This document shows positions 39,676-48,543 of a stretch of 64,000 nucleotides of DNA, one piece after another. The notes under the pieces were generated by a model, which was given only the letters and a program-made list of their open reading frames with translations, did not search any database and had not been told where the DNA came from. The number at the start of each line of letters is the position of its first letter. Within the stretch, counting starts at the first letter, position 1. The position numbers and the translations under genes are program-made. Source of the stretch: Paenibacillus sp. FSL H8-0048 (GTDB taxonomy: Bacteria > Bacillota > Bacilli > Paenibacillales > Paenibacillaceae). The stretch lies in contig NZ_JBBODF010000001.1 in NCBI RefSeq assembly GCF_038002825.1, positions 2,294,001 to 2,358,000 on the forward strand, in the 5' to 3' direction.

Positions 39676-40305
39676 TATATATACCGTGAATGTAAGCAAT
39701 TCAGGGAACTATGCCGCCTCGGCCACACTGACCGACACCATTCCGGCAGGTACAACACTGGTTCCGAACAGTGTGCTAATTAACGGATTCCCTTCGCCGG
39801 GCTCCGATCCTGCTACCGGAATCGCACTGGGCAGTGTTGCCGCGGGTGCAGCTCTGACCGTAGTGTTCTCGGTAGTGATCACTACGCTGCCGGCCAGCCA
39901 GCAGCTTAGCAATCAGGCCATCATCGCCTTCAATTATACGCTGCCTGACGGACGCGTCTTCAACCAGTCGGCCAGCTCGAACATCAATCTGATTCCGGTA
40001 TCGTCGCCGGATGTCCTGGTTGCCAAGAGCACTACTGTCATTGATGCAGTTCCGGGGGATACGGTTCCGTACAGCATTGCAGTCACCAATAACGGCATTG
40101 CTCCGATTAATAATGTTGTGCTGAGTGATCCGATTCCGGCCGGTTCATCCTTTGTAGCCGGCAGCGTGGTCGTGGACGGCACTCCGCTGCCAGGGGGAAA
40201 TCCTGCGAACGGGATCTCGCTGGGCACCATCGCTCCGGGAGCAACCGTGCTGGTCACCTTCAACATCCTGGTCAATACGCTGCCTAATCCGGCCGCGCTG
40301 AGCAT
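39676..40305 (+). pseudogene. DUF11 gene fragment 3 (rest of repeat 12, repeat 13)
   Basis: The next frame resumes with the YTVNVSNSGNYAAS region and continues through VLVAKSTTVIDAV to LPNPAALS. There the expected N-Q-A reads as eight bases (ATCTGGCC) instead of nine, a one-base loss. The +1 and -1 shifts nearly cancel, but the stretch between has stops in the main frame. Confidence 0.82.
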
Positions 40306-41058
40306 CTGGCCTCCGTCAGCTTCACCTCCGGCGCATTCTCGGGAGCCTCTTATTCCAATACGCTGGTTACTCCGGTATACCAGCCGATTATCGGCATCCT
40401 GAAGTCTGCGGACACCACAAACGCGACGGTTGGAGATACAGTCACCTATGCACTCAGCGTCACCAATACAGGCAATCTTGCGGCAGTCGTCACCTTAACC
40501 GACTCTATCCCTGCGGGCGCTGTATTCATACCGAACAGCGTACTGGTTAACGGCCAGCCCGTCCCCGGCGCTGATCCGACTACCGGGATCAATCTGGGTA
40601 CAGTTCCAGCGGGTGCGACAGTTACTATGCTCGTCACCCTGCAGGTTACGCTGGCTTCCCTTCCTTCACCTCAGCAGCTGGTGAACCAGGCCGCCGCGTC
40701 CTTCACCTTCACGCCGCCGGATGGCCGCTCGCTCTCGGGATCAGCTGTATCGAACACGCTGGTCATCCCTGTCTCTTCACCGGACGTAACTGCAGTTAAG
40801 AGCACTCCGGCTGTCGATGCCGTTGTCGGCGATATCATTACCTATACGATTGCCGTAACCAATAACGGCATTGTTCCCGTTAACAATGTGGTCCTCGTTG
40901 ACCCGATCCCCGCTGGCAGCCAGTTCGTTGCAGGCAGCGTAACTGTAGACGGCACACCGCGTCCCGGAGCAAATCCGGCCACCGGTATCATCATCGGAAC
41001 AATCGCACCGGGAGCGACCTCAACAGTAACCTTCCAGGTCCAGGTCATCGTCATATGA
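40306..41058 (+). pseudogene. DUF11 gene fragment 4 (repeats 14 and 15)
   Basis: Back in the frame of fragment 2: SVSFTSGAFSGASYSNT, then repeats starting IIGILKSADTTN and VTAVKSTPAVDA. It ends at FQVQVIVI and TGA (41056-41058). The TGA overlaps an ATG (41055-41057) that opens the last fragment, so the break coincides with an ATGA stop-start overlap. Confidence 0.82.
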
Positions 41059-42740
41059 CAGACGGCTCACGGCTCCAGCCTGTCGTAAGTAATCAGTCCA
41101 TGGTTCTGTACAGCTCTGCAGAGGGCACCGACTCGGTTACCTATTCCAATACCGTCAATACACTTGTCGTGGGCCCGGTATTATCGCTTCAGAAGCAAGC
41201 AAACCGCCTGAGCGCCTCCCTGGGGGAGACACTCGTCTACACTGTGACCGCCAGGAACAGCGGCAATACGGGTGCGCTTGTCACCATCACGGATGTGCTT
41301 CCCCCGGGCGTCTCGTTCATTGCCAATAGTGTGCTTAGAGACGGAGTCCCCCTTCCGGGGGTCACTCCGTCTTCCGGCATTCCCCTTGGCCTGCTCGCCC
41401 CCCATTCGGGAGTCAGCATCGCCTTCCAGGTCATTGTCATCTCGCTTCCGCCTTCACTAGCGCTGGTTAACAGGGCGATTGGCACGTATTCCTTCAATAC
41501 ATCTGAAGGCAGAGCAGTAAGCGGAGAGATCCGTTCCAATACGGTTAGTGTCTCCCTGCTGTCCTACCAGTTGTCTTCCCTGCTCTCAGCCAGCACCCCC
41601 ACAACCTTCATTGGGGATGTCGTAACTTATACCCTTCAGCTCAGGAATGAAGGCACCCGGCCGCTGACCGGAGTCATTGCCACACTTCCCGTTCCGGAAG
41701 GCACCACCTTCCTTCCCGGAAGTGTTACCGCTGGCGGGATTTATCAGCCTGAGGCCGACCCGGCATCAGGCATCGGGCTGGGTTTGCTCCCTGCAGGAGC
41801 AGCCTCTGAGGTCTCTTACCGTGTCCGGGTGAGCTCGAATCCTCCAGGCTCGGTGATTCTGGCGAACGCACAAATCTCTTATGAGGCTAACGACAGCAGA
41901 ATCTCATCCACAAGCAATACCGTTCAGATTACGGTCATCCAGCCCGGATTATCGGTAAGGCTGAAGGTCGATCTCTACAGTGCAGCGCCCGGCGACAATC
42001 TGCGGTACGAGTTCACTGTGAATAACAGCGGCAATCTGGCTGTCAACGCACGGCTCACGGACGCCGTTCCGCCCAGCGTACTGTTCGTCTGGGACAGCGT
42101 CCGGATTGACGGGGTTCCTCAGAGGGGCGTGCGCCCCGGAGACGGAATCCCGCTGGGCACCTTACGGGCAGGCGCTGTTATGGTGGTTGATTTTCTCGTA
42201 TCCATTCCGGGTGCCACCGATATCCGCCAGACTCCGGCCATTCAGAATCAGGGAGTGGTCCAGTATACATTCTCCTTGCCCGACGGACGCAATGTTGGGC
42301 AGGTCTCCCGCTCCAATGCGGTGACCACATTGCTGTTCACGCCGATCATTTCCATTCAGATTCAGGGTGAGCCGCCCGTAGTTGAGCCTGGAGGCATCGC
42401 TGAATTCAACATTCAAGTGTCCAACAGCGGGAATTATCCGGCTGAGGTCTCAGTGATCCGGATTGTACCGCAGGGTACCGTCATTGATCCCGATATCGTT
42501 ACGATAAGCGCCATCACTGTACCCGGTACGCCTTACAGCGGAACCGTTGCTCTGGGAACGCTGGAAGCGGGACAGACTTCCACACTCACTTATTTTGTCA
42601 GAATAAATACAGATTATATGGGCAAGAATCTTCAAGGCTCTACGGCAGCCCTGTATCTATTCACCATCGACGGACGCCGGTACTCCGGCGAAGCCCGTTC
42701 TAATACCTACAATCTGCTTCTGGAAGAAATCAGTGAATAA
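41055..42740 (+). pseudogene. DUF11 gene fragment 5 (C-terminal repeats 16-19)
   Basis: 561 codons from ATG 41055, in the third frame. It joins NQSMVLYSS of repeat 15 to four more diverged repeats (VLSLQKQANRLS, QLSSLLSASTPT, LSVRLKVDLYSA, IISIQIQGEPPV) and the natural end SNTYNLLLEEISE. No separate ribosome site precedes the ATG, but coupling through ATGA could allow reinitiation. No membrane anchor, LPxTG or SLH at the end. Confidence 0.82.
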
Positions 42741-42854
42741 TACAGCTCACATATCCCCCATCTCCCTGAATATACTTTAGTTACAACCTGCTGCTTCGTC
42801 TCAGTCTCCGTAGTGACAATACCGAATAACACAGTCCATGGGAGGTGGTCATCC

Positions 42855-44015
42855 TTGTCCCAGCCGTCCGGTCCATACACTTTTGTCGTCTCCAAAGAAG
42901 ACTGGTCCCTTCATCGCAAAGGCCATCAGGATCAGGAGCGTCACCAGCAAAAGGTCAGAGAAGCCATCAAGGGCAATCTGCCCGATCTGGTTACTGAAGA
43001 GAACATTATTTTGTCAGGCGGCAAGCAGATTGTGAAGGTGCCGATCCGCAGTCTGGATGAATACCGGATTATCTATAATTTCCGCAAGCAAAAGCATGTC
43101 GGCCAGGGAGACGGGGAGAGCCAGGTGGGTGATGTCCTCGGACGCGATTCCCAGTCGGCCCAGCCGGGCAAAGGGGATAAAGCGGGCGACCAGCCGGGAG
43201 CAGATACCGTTGAAGCCGAGGTCGATCTGGAGGATCTCGAGGATATTCTTTTCCAGGACATGGAGCTGCCCCATCTGAAGCCGAAGGATAAGGAAGAGAT
43301 TGAGGTCAAATCGATTGTCTTCAATGACATCCGCAAAAAAGGCATGATGTCGAACATCGACAAGAAACGAACGTTACTTGAGAATCTGCGGCGCAATGCC
43401 AGCAGCGGCCACCCTGGAATACACAGCATCAGCCCAGATGATCTGCGTTACAAAACCTGGGATGACATCGCAGTTCCTCACTCGAATGCCGTGATTATTG
43501 CCATGATGGACACTTCCGGCTCGATGGGCACTTTTGAAAAATACTGCGCCCGCAGCTTCTTCTTCTGGATGACCCGCTTCCTGCGCCGCCAGTATGAGAA
43601 GGTGGATATTGTGTTCCTGGCCCATCATACGGAAGCCAAGGAGGTCAGCGAGCATGACTTCTTCACCCGTGGCGAGAGCGGGGGGACAATCTGCTCCTCG
43701 GCATACCAGAAAGCCCTGGAGATTATCGACAGCCGCTATCCGCCAGCCAAATACAACATCTATCCCTTCCATTTCTCGGATGGCGACAATCTGACCTCCG
43801 ACAATGAGCGCTGTGTCAAGCTGATCGGCGAGCTGCTGAAGCGCAGCAATATGTTCGGCTACGGCGAGGTGAACCAGTACAACCGCAGCAGCACCCTGAT
43901 GTCCGCCTACCGTCACCTGAAGCAGGAGCAGTTCATGCATTATGTGATTAAGGATAAGAAGGAAGTGTATCAGGCGCTGAAGGCTTTTTTCGGCAAAAAG
44001 TCATTGGAAGCCTAA
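42855..44015 (+). CDS. yhbH: Sporulation protein YhbH (DUF444)
   Basis: A 386-residue DUF444 protein. In Bacillus, YhbH is sporulation-associated and belongs to a functional group with the PrkA kinase and SpoVR. The N-terminal part has [19 protein letters not shown] and a Gly/Gln/Asp-rich variable stretch (about 95-135). The C-terminal part is von Willebrand A-like with the metal site DTSGSMG and the late [12 protein letters not shown] start (42855), 9 bases after GGGAGG; the frame extends 14 codons upstream without a ribosome site. Followed by a terminator. Confidence 0.94.
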   Translation: MSQPSGPYTFVVSKEDWSLHRKGHQDQERHQQKVREAIKGNLPDLVTEENIILSGGKQIVKVPIRSLDEYRIIYNFRKQKHVGQGDGESQVGDVLGRDSQSAQPGKGDKAGDQPGADTVEAEVDLEDLEDILFQDMELPHLKPKDKEEIEVKSIVFNDIRKKGMMSNIDKKRTLLENLRRNASSGHPGIHSISPDDLRYKTWDDIAVPHSNAVIIAMMDTSGSMGTFEKYCARSFFFWMTRFLRRQYEKVDIVFLAHHTEAKEVSEHDFFTRGESGGTICSSAYQKALEIIDSRYPPAKYNIYPFHFSDGDNLTSDNERCVKLIGELLKRSNMFGYGEVNQYNRSSTLMSAYRHLKQEQFMHYVIKDKKEVYQALKAFFGKKSLEA

Positions 44016-44077
44016 GCACCTGCACTCCGCACTGACCATGGAGCAAGTGCTGCGCGCAGCTCCATACTGTGAGAACG

Positions 44078-44117
44078 ATCCCCTGCAAACCGTGCGAACG
44101 GCGGGCGGGGGATTTTT
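44078..44117 (+). terminator. Terminator of yhbH
   Basis: Stem ATCCCC...GGGGGAT with an inner CCGT/ACGG hairpin, then six T. It ends just before the padR promoter. Confidence 0.8.
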
Positions 44118-44152
44118 TGGTGCGTGGAATCAGGCTTTGCCGCAAAAGCCTG

Positions 44153-44203
44153 TTGACTAGTATATCGTCAGACGATATACTAAATATATCGGTTGACGAT
44201 ATA
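44153..44203 (+). promoter_or_regulatory. padR promoter with palindromic operators
   Basis: -35 TTGACT (44153-44158), exactly 17 bases, -10 TATACT (44176-44181). A 25-bp perfect palindrome (44158-44182; 12-bp arm TAGTATATCGTC, one central base) fills the spacer and -10. A second site, TATATCG-N5-CGATATA, follows at 44185-44203 over the start of transcription. The layout suits repression by the PadR protein encoded next. Confidence 0.82.
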
Positions 44204-44269
44204 ACGTTGATTGTTATAGCGGAAGATGATGTAACGGCAACAGATACAAGATGAAAGCAGGTGAAGCAG

Positions 44270-44596
44270 ATGAGTGAAGGCAATGAACACGGGGCGCTGA
44301 CCGAAGGCGTCTATTATATCCTCTTGTCGCTGTTCACCCCGATGCACGGCTACGGAATTATGCAGAACGTGAAGCAATTGAGTAATAGCCGTGTGGAGCT
44401 AGGCGCGGGCACACTCTATGGTGCATTAAGTACGCTTGTGGAACGGGGGTGGATCGGGCCGCTGGTTGGCGGTGCCGATTCGCGCAAGAAGGAGTATCAG
44501 ATTACGGAGCTGGGGAAATCTGTAGTCCAGAATGAAATGGCAAGGCTTGACGAGCTGCTGACAAATGGAAGAAAGCTACTGGGAGGCGAAGTGTAA
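44270..44596 (+). CDS. PadR family transcriptional regulator
   Basis: A 108-residue winged-helix regulator of the PadR-s1 (short) type. Family marks are GVYYILLSLFTPMHGYGIMQNVK, the wing region LGAGTLYGALSTLVERGWI and YQITELGKSV. Typically a repressor that autoregulates. I use ATG 44270 behind AGGTGA, in preference to GTG 44261. Its stop overlaps the start of the DUF2812 gene by one base. PadR/DUF2812 pairs are common in Firmicutes and respond to membrane or antibiotic stress in some studied cases. Confidence 0.93.
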   Translation: MSEGNEHGALTEGVYYILLSLFTPMHGYGIMQNVKQLSNSRVELGAGTLYGALSTLVERGWIGPLVGGADSRKKEYQITELGKSVVQNEMARLDELLTNGRKLLGGEV

Positions 44597-45171
44597 TGAG
44601 ACAGATAGTACGCAAATATTTTCTTGATTTCGAGAAAGAAGAGGCGTGGCTGAATAAGATGTCGGCTAAGGGGCTTGCACTGGTTGAATACTCATGGGGC
44701 GGTTATGTATTCGAAGAGAGCGCCAGGGGAGAGTATATTTACCGGATTGAGCTGCTGGAGAAGGACCCGAAGGAGGCGGCCGATTATCTGCAATTCATGG
44801 AAGAGACCGGAGCGGAGCGTGTACCTTCCAGAACCACTGACAAGGGCAAGCGTTCCTTTACCAACCATCGCTGGGTGATCTTCAGAAGGAAGGCCGCGGA
44901 AGGCCCCTTCCAGATCTATTCCGATACGGATTCCAAAATCAAACACTATCAGCGAATCTACAAAGTATATCTGTCCCTCGCGTTCATGGAGCTGGTCGTA
45001 GGCTCCTTAAATTTCATGCTGCTTTTGCTGAATACTTCTTCGTTCATTCACAAATTCAACTTTATTGTAGGAGTATCTATTATCCTTCTAGGCCTGTTCT
45101 TCGTGTGGCTCAGCCTGCCGCTCCGCCGCAAGGCCGCGCGACTGCAGCAGGAGAAGCTGATCCGGGAGTGA
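44596..45171 (+). CDS. DUF2812 domain membrane protein
   Basis: A 191-residue protein with an N-terminal DUF2812 domain (about 1-110), opening VRKYFLDFEKEEAWLNKMSAKGLAL and containing YRIELLEKDPKEAADYLQFM. Two hydrophobic segments follow (about 130-150 and 157-177), then a basic C-terminus. Function unknown; the family is nearly always coupled to a PadR repressor, as here by a one-base overlap (TAATG). It may sense or transduce a membrane signal; that is inference. Confidence 0.9.
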   Translation: MRQIVRKYFLDFEKEEAWLNKMSAKGLALVEYSWGGYVFEESARGEYIYRIELLEKDPKEAADYLQFMEETGAERVPSRTTDKGKRSFTNHRWVIFRRKAAEGPFQIYSDTDSKIKHYQRIYKVYLSLAFMELVVGSLNFMLLLLNTSSFIHKFNFIVGVSIILLGLFFVWLSLPLRRKAARLQQEKLIRE

Positions 45172-45518
45172 GGGGTTACATGATGGCAGCAACAAGTGGA
45201 ATAGCGCTACTTATTTCTTCAACTTCTTATGATTATAGGTAAACAAGTGGAAAAACAGCATCTGCTAGGGCCGGTTTTGCTCCGAGTGGGCGCTATGCAA
45301 ACATTTAAGTGTTGTTTTTCCAACTCTTGCTGGAATATCGTAGATCCGTTCGATAACAAATGCCCAAAATCCACCTATTCCCCCATTGCGGCAAGCAGAG
45401 CAGTTTTTCGCATACATTCGGCCCAAGCGCCTGCCCTGAGTAAATTGTGTTCAGTTTTTCGCATACACATCACCAGGAACCTGCGCGCTCATGCACACCT
45501 CCATCTGTGCCAAAATTA
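45172..45518. other. Gene-free stretch with short direct and inverted repeats
   Basis: 347 bases with no credible gene. It has AACAAGTGGA at 45191 and again at 45242, and CAGTTTTTCGCATACA at 45401-45416 and 45452-45467. Both pairs are 51 bases apart. It also has the inverted pair TGGAAAAACA (45248-45257) and TGTTTTTCCA (45313-45322). The left edge follows the DUF2812 stop directly. Confidence 0.6.
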
Positions 45519-45563
45519 AAGGGCTATCCCAAGCAGTCATTTCATGACTTTGGGACAGCCCTT
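45519..45563. terminator. Bidirectional terminator
   Basis: Arms AAGGGCTATCCCAA and TTGGGACAGCCCTT (one mismatch) between convergent genes. Its stem is nearly that of the terminator at 10702-10750. Confidence 0.82.
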
Positions 45564-45616
45564 ATTCCAATTAACATTCGCTTCGCCCAGGCTTATGCCT
45601 ACTCCACCCGCTCCGC

Positions 45617-47122
45617 TTACTGCACCTTCTCGCGGTCCTTGCCCTTGTCGGATTCCCCGGCGTTCTTGTTGGCGGCCTCACGGTCCTGCATCATTTCGTC
45701 TACCGTCTTCACCTTCAAGCGGGCCGCGCCCTCGTTGCCGGCTCTTGTCGGGATCAGATCACCGGAAGCAAGGCGTTCCTTTGCTGCCGCAATGGCTGCG
45801 CTGTATTGCGGCAGCCACTGTTCTCCAGCTACCAGCATCTCGTCAACCATCTGCCAGATCTCCTTCGGATTGCAGACGGCACCGACCAGCGGGTCCATCA
45901 TGAACGCCTGGCGCAGCAGCTTGTCGTCCCCATGCACAGCCGCTTCCACCGCCAGGCGCTGCACGGAGATGCTGACGTTGCAGACTGCTGCCAGACCGAG
46001 CGGCAGGTCGCCGACCAGCGGCATCGAGATGCCGTTACGGTCCACGTAGCCGGGCGCTTCAATAATAGCATCAGCCGGCAGATTGGAAATCACGCCGTTG
46101 TTCACCATATTAAAATGTCCCCGGTAAACGCGTCCTGTCTCCAGTCCTTCAATAATGAACGAGCCGTGCTCCTCGCCCCGCTTCTCCGGGATGTACTCCA
46201 TCGCCGGGTCCTTCATCCAGTTCGGAAAGTCTGTCTCGAACCAGTTGCGGCCTTCGGTACAGATCCGCAGGTATCCGCCTGTCTCGCCGTTAATCCATAC
46301 CCCCATATCGATCCAGTCCATAATCTCCTCGGGGCGCTTGCGGTACCACGGAACGTATTCGCTCAGGTGTCCGTTCGACTCTGTACTGTAATAGCCGAAG
46401 CGGCGGAGCATATCAATCCGCACCTTCTCCGTACGGCTGTAATCCGGATGCTTCTCGAACGCCTCCAGTAGGCCTGCTGTCAGATCCTTGCCTTCATGCT
46501 TCGCGGAGATATACCAAGTCTGGTGATTGATGCCCGCGCAGATAATATCCACCTGCGACTTCTCCAGGCCGTATACCTGGGCGATCTGCTGATGTCCATG
46601 CTGGACGCCATGGCAGAGTCCGATCGTCCGCACACCGCCGTATTTATTGCAGGCCCAGGTCAGCATAGCCATCGGATTCGAGTAGTTCAGCAGCAGTACA
46701 TCCGGCGCAGCCGTCTCACGGATATCACGGCAGATCTCCAGCATCTCTGCGATCCCGCGCTGCCCGTACATAATCCCGCCTGCGCACAGCGTATCTCCTA
46801 CACACTGATCGACGCCATACTTCAGCGGAATATCCACATCGGTAGCGAAGGCCTCCAGGCCCCCCACACGAATAGTACAAAATACGTACTTGGCCCCCCT
46901 GAGCGCTTCCCTGCGGTCCGTAGTGGAAGAGATGATGATATCCAGACCATTCTCCTTAATATCCCGCTGGCACAGCTCGGTGACCATGTCCAGGTTATGG
47001 CTGTTTATATCCATGAACGAAACTTCGATATTACGGAATTCCGGCACAGTCAGCAGGTCGCGCAGCAGTCCGCGGGTGAAACCGATACTGCCTGCCCCGA
47101 TAAAGGTTACTTTAAAAGACAT
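45617..47122 (-). CDS. Glycoside hydrolase family 4 protein, alpha-galactosidase/alpha-glucosidase type
   Basis: A 501-residue GH4 enzyme, which cleaves glycosides by an NAD+- and Mn2+-dependent redox mechanism. The NAD-binding start is KVTFIGAGSIGFTRGLLRDLL. Metal and substrate ligands appear in LCHGVQHGH (Cys) and CAGINHQTW (His). NYSNPMAMLTWA is the usual GH4 Asn-Pro motif. A Cys-His-Gly motif suits the MelA-like alpha-galactosidase branch, but substrate is not certain. I use ATG 47122 after GGAGG. The last 25 residues are highly charged. The AraC-type gene upstream on the same strand is the probable regulator. Confidence 0.92.
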   Translation of the reverse strand: MSFKVTFIGAGSIGFTRGLLRDLLTVPEFRNIEVSFMDINSHNLDMVTELCQRDIKENGLDIIISSTTDRREALRGAKYVFCTIRVGGLEAFATDVDIPLKYGVDQCVGDTLCAGGIMYGQRGIAEMLEICRDIRETAAPDVLLLNYSNPMAMLTWACNKYGGVRTIGLCHGVQHGHQQIAQVYGLEKSQVDIICAGINHQTWYISAKHEGKDLTAGLLEAFEKHPDYSRTEKVRIDMLRRFGYYSTESNGHLSEYVPWYRKRPEEIMDWIDMGVWINGETGGYLRICTEGRNWFETDFPNWMKDPAMEYIPEKRGEEHGSFIIEGLETGRVYRGHFNMVNNGVISNLPADAIIEAPGYVDRNGISMPLVGDLPLGLAAVCNVSISVQRLAVEAAVHGDDKLLRQAFMMDPLVGAVCNPKEIWQMVDEMLVAGEQWLPQYSAAIAAAKERLASGDLIPTRAGNEGAARLKVKTVDEMMQDREAANKNAGESDKGKDREKVQ

Positions 47123-47274
47123 AATAATCATCCTCCGGCAATGAATTATTGACTCCTGTCCATTGTAGCAAGGAGGCTGCCGGAAGCGTAACCAATATCA
47201 TGACCATTTTGCCGGTAACCTGTCAACAATCCTAACCTTATGTGCAGAGTAACATGCCCGAAAGGAACAGGCAG

Positions 47275-48171
47275 CTATTCTTCACTCCAATAATGGCGTT
47301 CGATAGAGTTGCGGTATTCGATAGGAGTACAGCCTGAATATTTCTTGAATAGCAGATGAAAATACTGCCTGCTGCTGATCCCCACATAGTCGGCAATCTC
47401 CGCTACCGGAATCTCGCCCTGTCCCAGGAGCATCCGGGCCTTCTCCATACGCAGCTGGTTCAGGTAGTCCGTCAGGGTCTGCCCTGTATGCGTCCGGAAG
47501 ATGCGGTGCAGATAGCCCGGATGAACATTCACGGAGAGCGCAACCTCCTTAACCTGAATGCTCCGGTCATAATTCTGATGCAGGAACTCGATGGCACGCC
47601 TCACGTAAGTCTGTGAGGACTGCTGGCTGGACGGTAGCGACTCCATGCGCAGCCTGGCGAGCCGCAGCAGAAGCTCTACGAAGAGCAGATTCACCATACT
47701 GCTCCCCCTCCGCCCGCGTTGATCCAGCTCCAGCACCAGCGCTTTTAGCACATGGAAAACCTCCTCCTGACCTTGCAACACCAGGCTGTCGAACGGATGC
47801 CGCAGCAGCTCTGCGAGCACCTCCTCCTCCCGGGCCAAGCTGCCAATGGAAGGAACTACGCCCCCATATTCGGTAAAAGCAAATTCCACATTCAGCATCC
47901 GGCACGAGGAGCCCTCGTTCACGATAAGCCGGTGCGGCACCTCCGCATCCAGCAGAATCATCTCTCCCCGCTTCAGACGGAAGGGTGTGTCGCCGCCCGC
48001 TTCATCCCGCACCTCCACGACACAGCTGCCAGAGATAAGATACATGATCTCCGTGGAGTTGTGATGATGGTAAGCCATCGTATAATTGCTCCATTGCTTG
48101 TAGTAGTAAGCCAGAAAGTGCGGGCTGTAATCCCGCTCCAGCAATCCCTGTTCAAATAGACTCCCGTTCAT
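47275..48171 (-). CDS. AraC family transcriptional regulator
   Basis: A 298-residue regulator with an N-terminal cupin sugar-sensing domain (HHHNSTEIMYLISGSCVVEV) and a C-terminal double helix-turn-helix (about 190-290: SIQVKEVALSVNVHPGYLHRIF, then PVAEIADYVGISSRQYFHLLF). AraC proteins of this layout activate sugar-use genes; the GH4 gene just downstream is the natural target. I start at ATG 48171. The frame continues 85 codons upstream, but those codons lie beyond a promoter at 48217-48245 and read through a DNA repeat array. The ribosome site is weak (GGTG 8 bases away). Confidence 0.9.
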   Translation of the reverse strand: MNGSLFEQGLLERDYSPHFLAYYYKQWSNYTMAYHHHNSTEIMYLISGSCVVEVRDEAGGDTPFRLKRGEMILLDAEVPHRLIVNEGSSCRMLNVEFAFTEYGGVVPSIGSLAREEEVLAELLRHPFDSLVLQGQEEVFHVLKALVLELDQRGRRGSSMVNLLFVELLLRLARLRMESLPSSQQSSQTYVRRAIEFLHQNYDRSIQVKEVALSVNVHPGYLHRIFRTHTGQTLTDYLNQLRMEKARMLLGQGEIPVAEIADYVGISSRQYFHLLFKKYSGCTPIEYRNSIERHYWSEE

Positions 48172-48216
48172 CTCCGCCACACCGCCCGCCGCCCCTCTGC
48201 CATTATCAATAGCACA

Positions 48217-48245
48217 AGTGTATCGCTTGATCGCAGGCAGGACAA
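48217..48245 (-). promoter_or_regulatory. Candidate promoter of the araC-type gene
   Basis: Minus strand: -35 TTGTCC (48240-48245), 17 bases, -10 TACACT (48217-48222). Transcription would start about 40 bases before the ATG, and the hairpin array lies just upstream of the -35. Confidence 0.6.
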
Positions 48246-48290
48246 GCAGCGGGGTCAACCCTCCGGCCCGGATGCCTCCTCCCAACACAT

Positions 48291-48482
48291 TGTGATCGGT
48301 TTTCCGATTACATTCCGACCACGTCCCCCTTGCCAGCCGATTGTAATCGGTTTTCCGATTACATTCCGCCCACACACCCCTCGCCAGCCGATTGTAATCG
48401 GTTTTCCGATTACATTCCGACCACATGCACCTCTCGCCAGCCGATTGTGATCGGTTTTCCGATTACATTCCGACCACATGCC
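48291..48482. repeat. Four-unit tandem hairpin array (51-bp period)
   Basis: Units begin at 48291, 48342, 48393 and 48446 (spacing 51, 51, 53). Each opens with the palindrome arms TGTRATCGG and CCGATTACA around TTTT, followed by TTCCG(A/C)CCAC and a short spacer ending in GCCAGCCGAT. Units 2 and 3 are perfect; in 1 and 4 one arm base is G, a wobble in + strand RNA. It lies between the peptidase terminator and the araC promoter. Confidence 0.93.
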
Positions 48483-48497
48483 CAGGTTCTCCGGCGC

Positions 48498-48530
48498 AAA
48501 AAAAGAGCAGAAGGCCAACGCCCTCTGCTC
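48498..48530 (-). terminator. Terminator of the peptidase E gene
   Basis: Minus-strand arms GAGCAGAGGG and CCTTCTGCTC followed by seven T, 14 bases past the stop. Confidence 0.85.
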
Positions 48531-48543
48531 CTGTTCATCATCG

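Larger units (their letters stand above)
32646..42740 (+). pseudogene. Giant DUF11-repeat surface protein gene, disrupted
   Basis: The parts at 32646-35820 and 37514-42740 form one ancestral gene of about 2,800 codons. An N-terminal domain (about 345 residues, ITFTGNTLGLSRSETAG onward) is followed by 19 DUF11-type repeats of about 130 residues that alternate in two kinds. One kind is entered by VYQPIIGIVKSA and ends in a PDGR block; the other is entered by SAPNVSIVKSA and ends in an FTSG block. It is broken by an IS1182-type element and three single-base frameshifts (near 39.67, 40.30 and 41.05 kb). Removing the element and one copy of its target duplication restores the frame exactly. A perfect AAGGAGGTGA precedes an ATT codon at 32646 where an ATG would be expected. 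No signal peptide. Related proteins are presumed surface or spore-surface; that is inference. Confidence 0.88.

Noticed and set aside
39660..41060. Programmed ribosomal frameshifting in the DUF11 gene
   Set aside because: The breaks are not at slippery heptamers and differ in direction (+1, -1, -1). With the transposon in the same gene, decay is simpler.
48172..48426. N-terminal extension of the AraC protein with three 17-residue repeats
   Set aside because: It is only the repeat array and promoter region read in frame; the cupin domain begins at 48171 and a promoter lies at 48217-48245.
48291..48482. CRISPR array
   Set aside because: The whole 51-bp unit, including the parts between palindromes, is repeated. 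There are no unique spacers and no cas genes.
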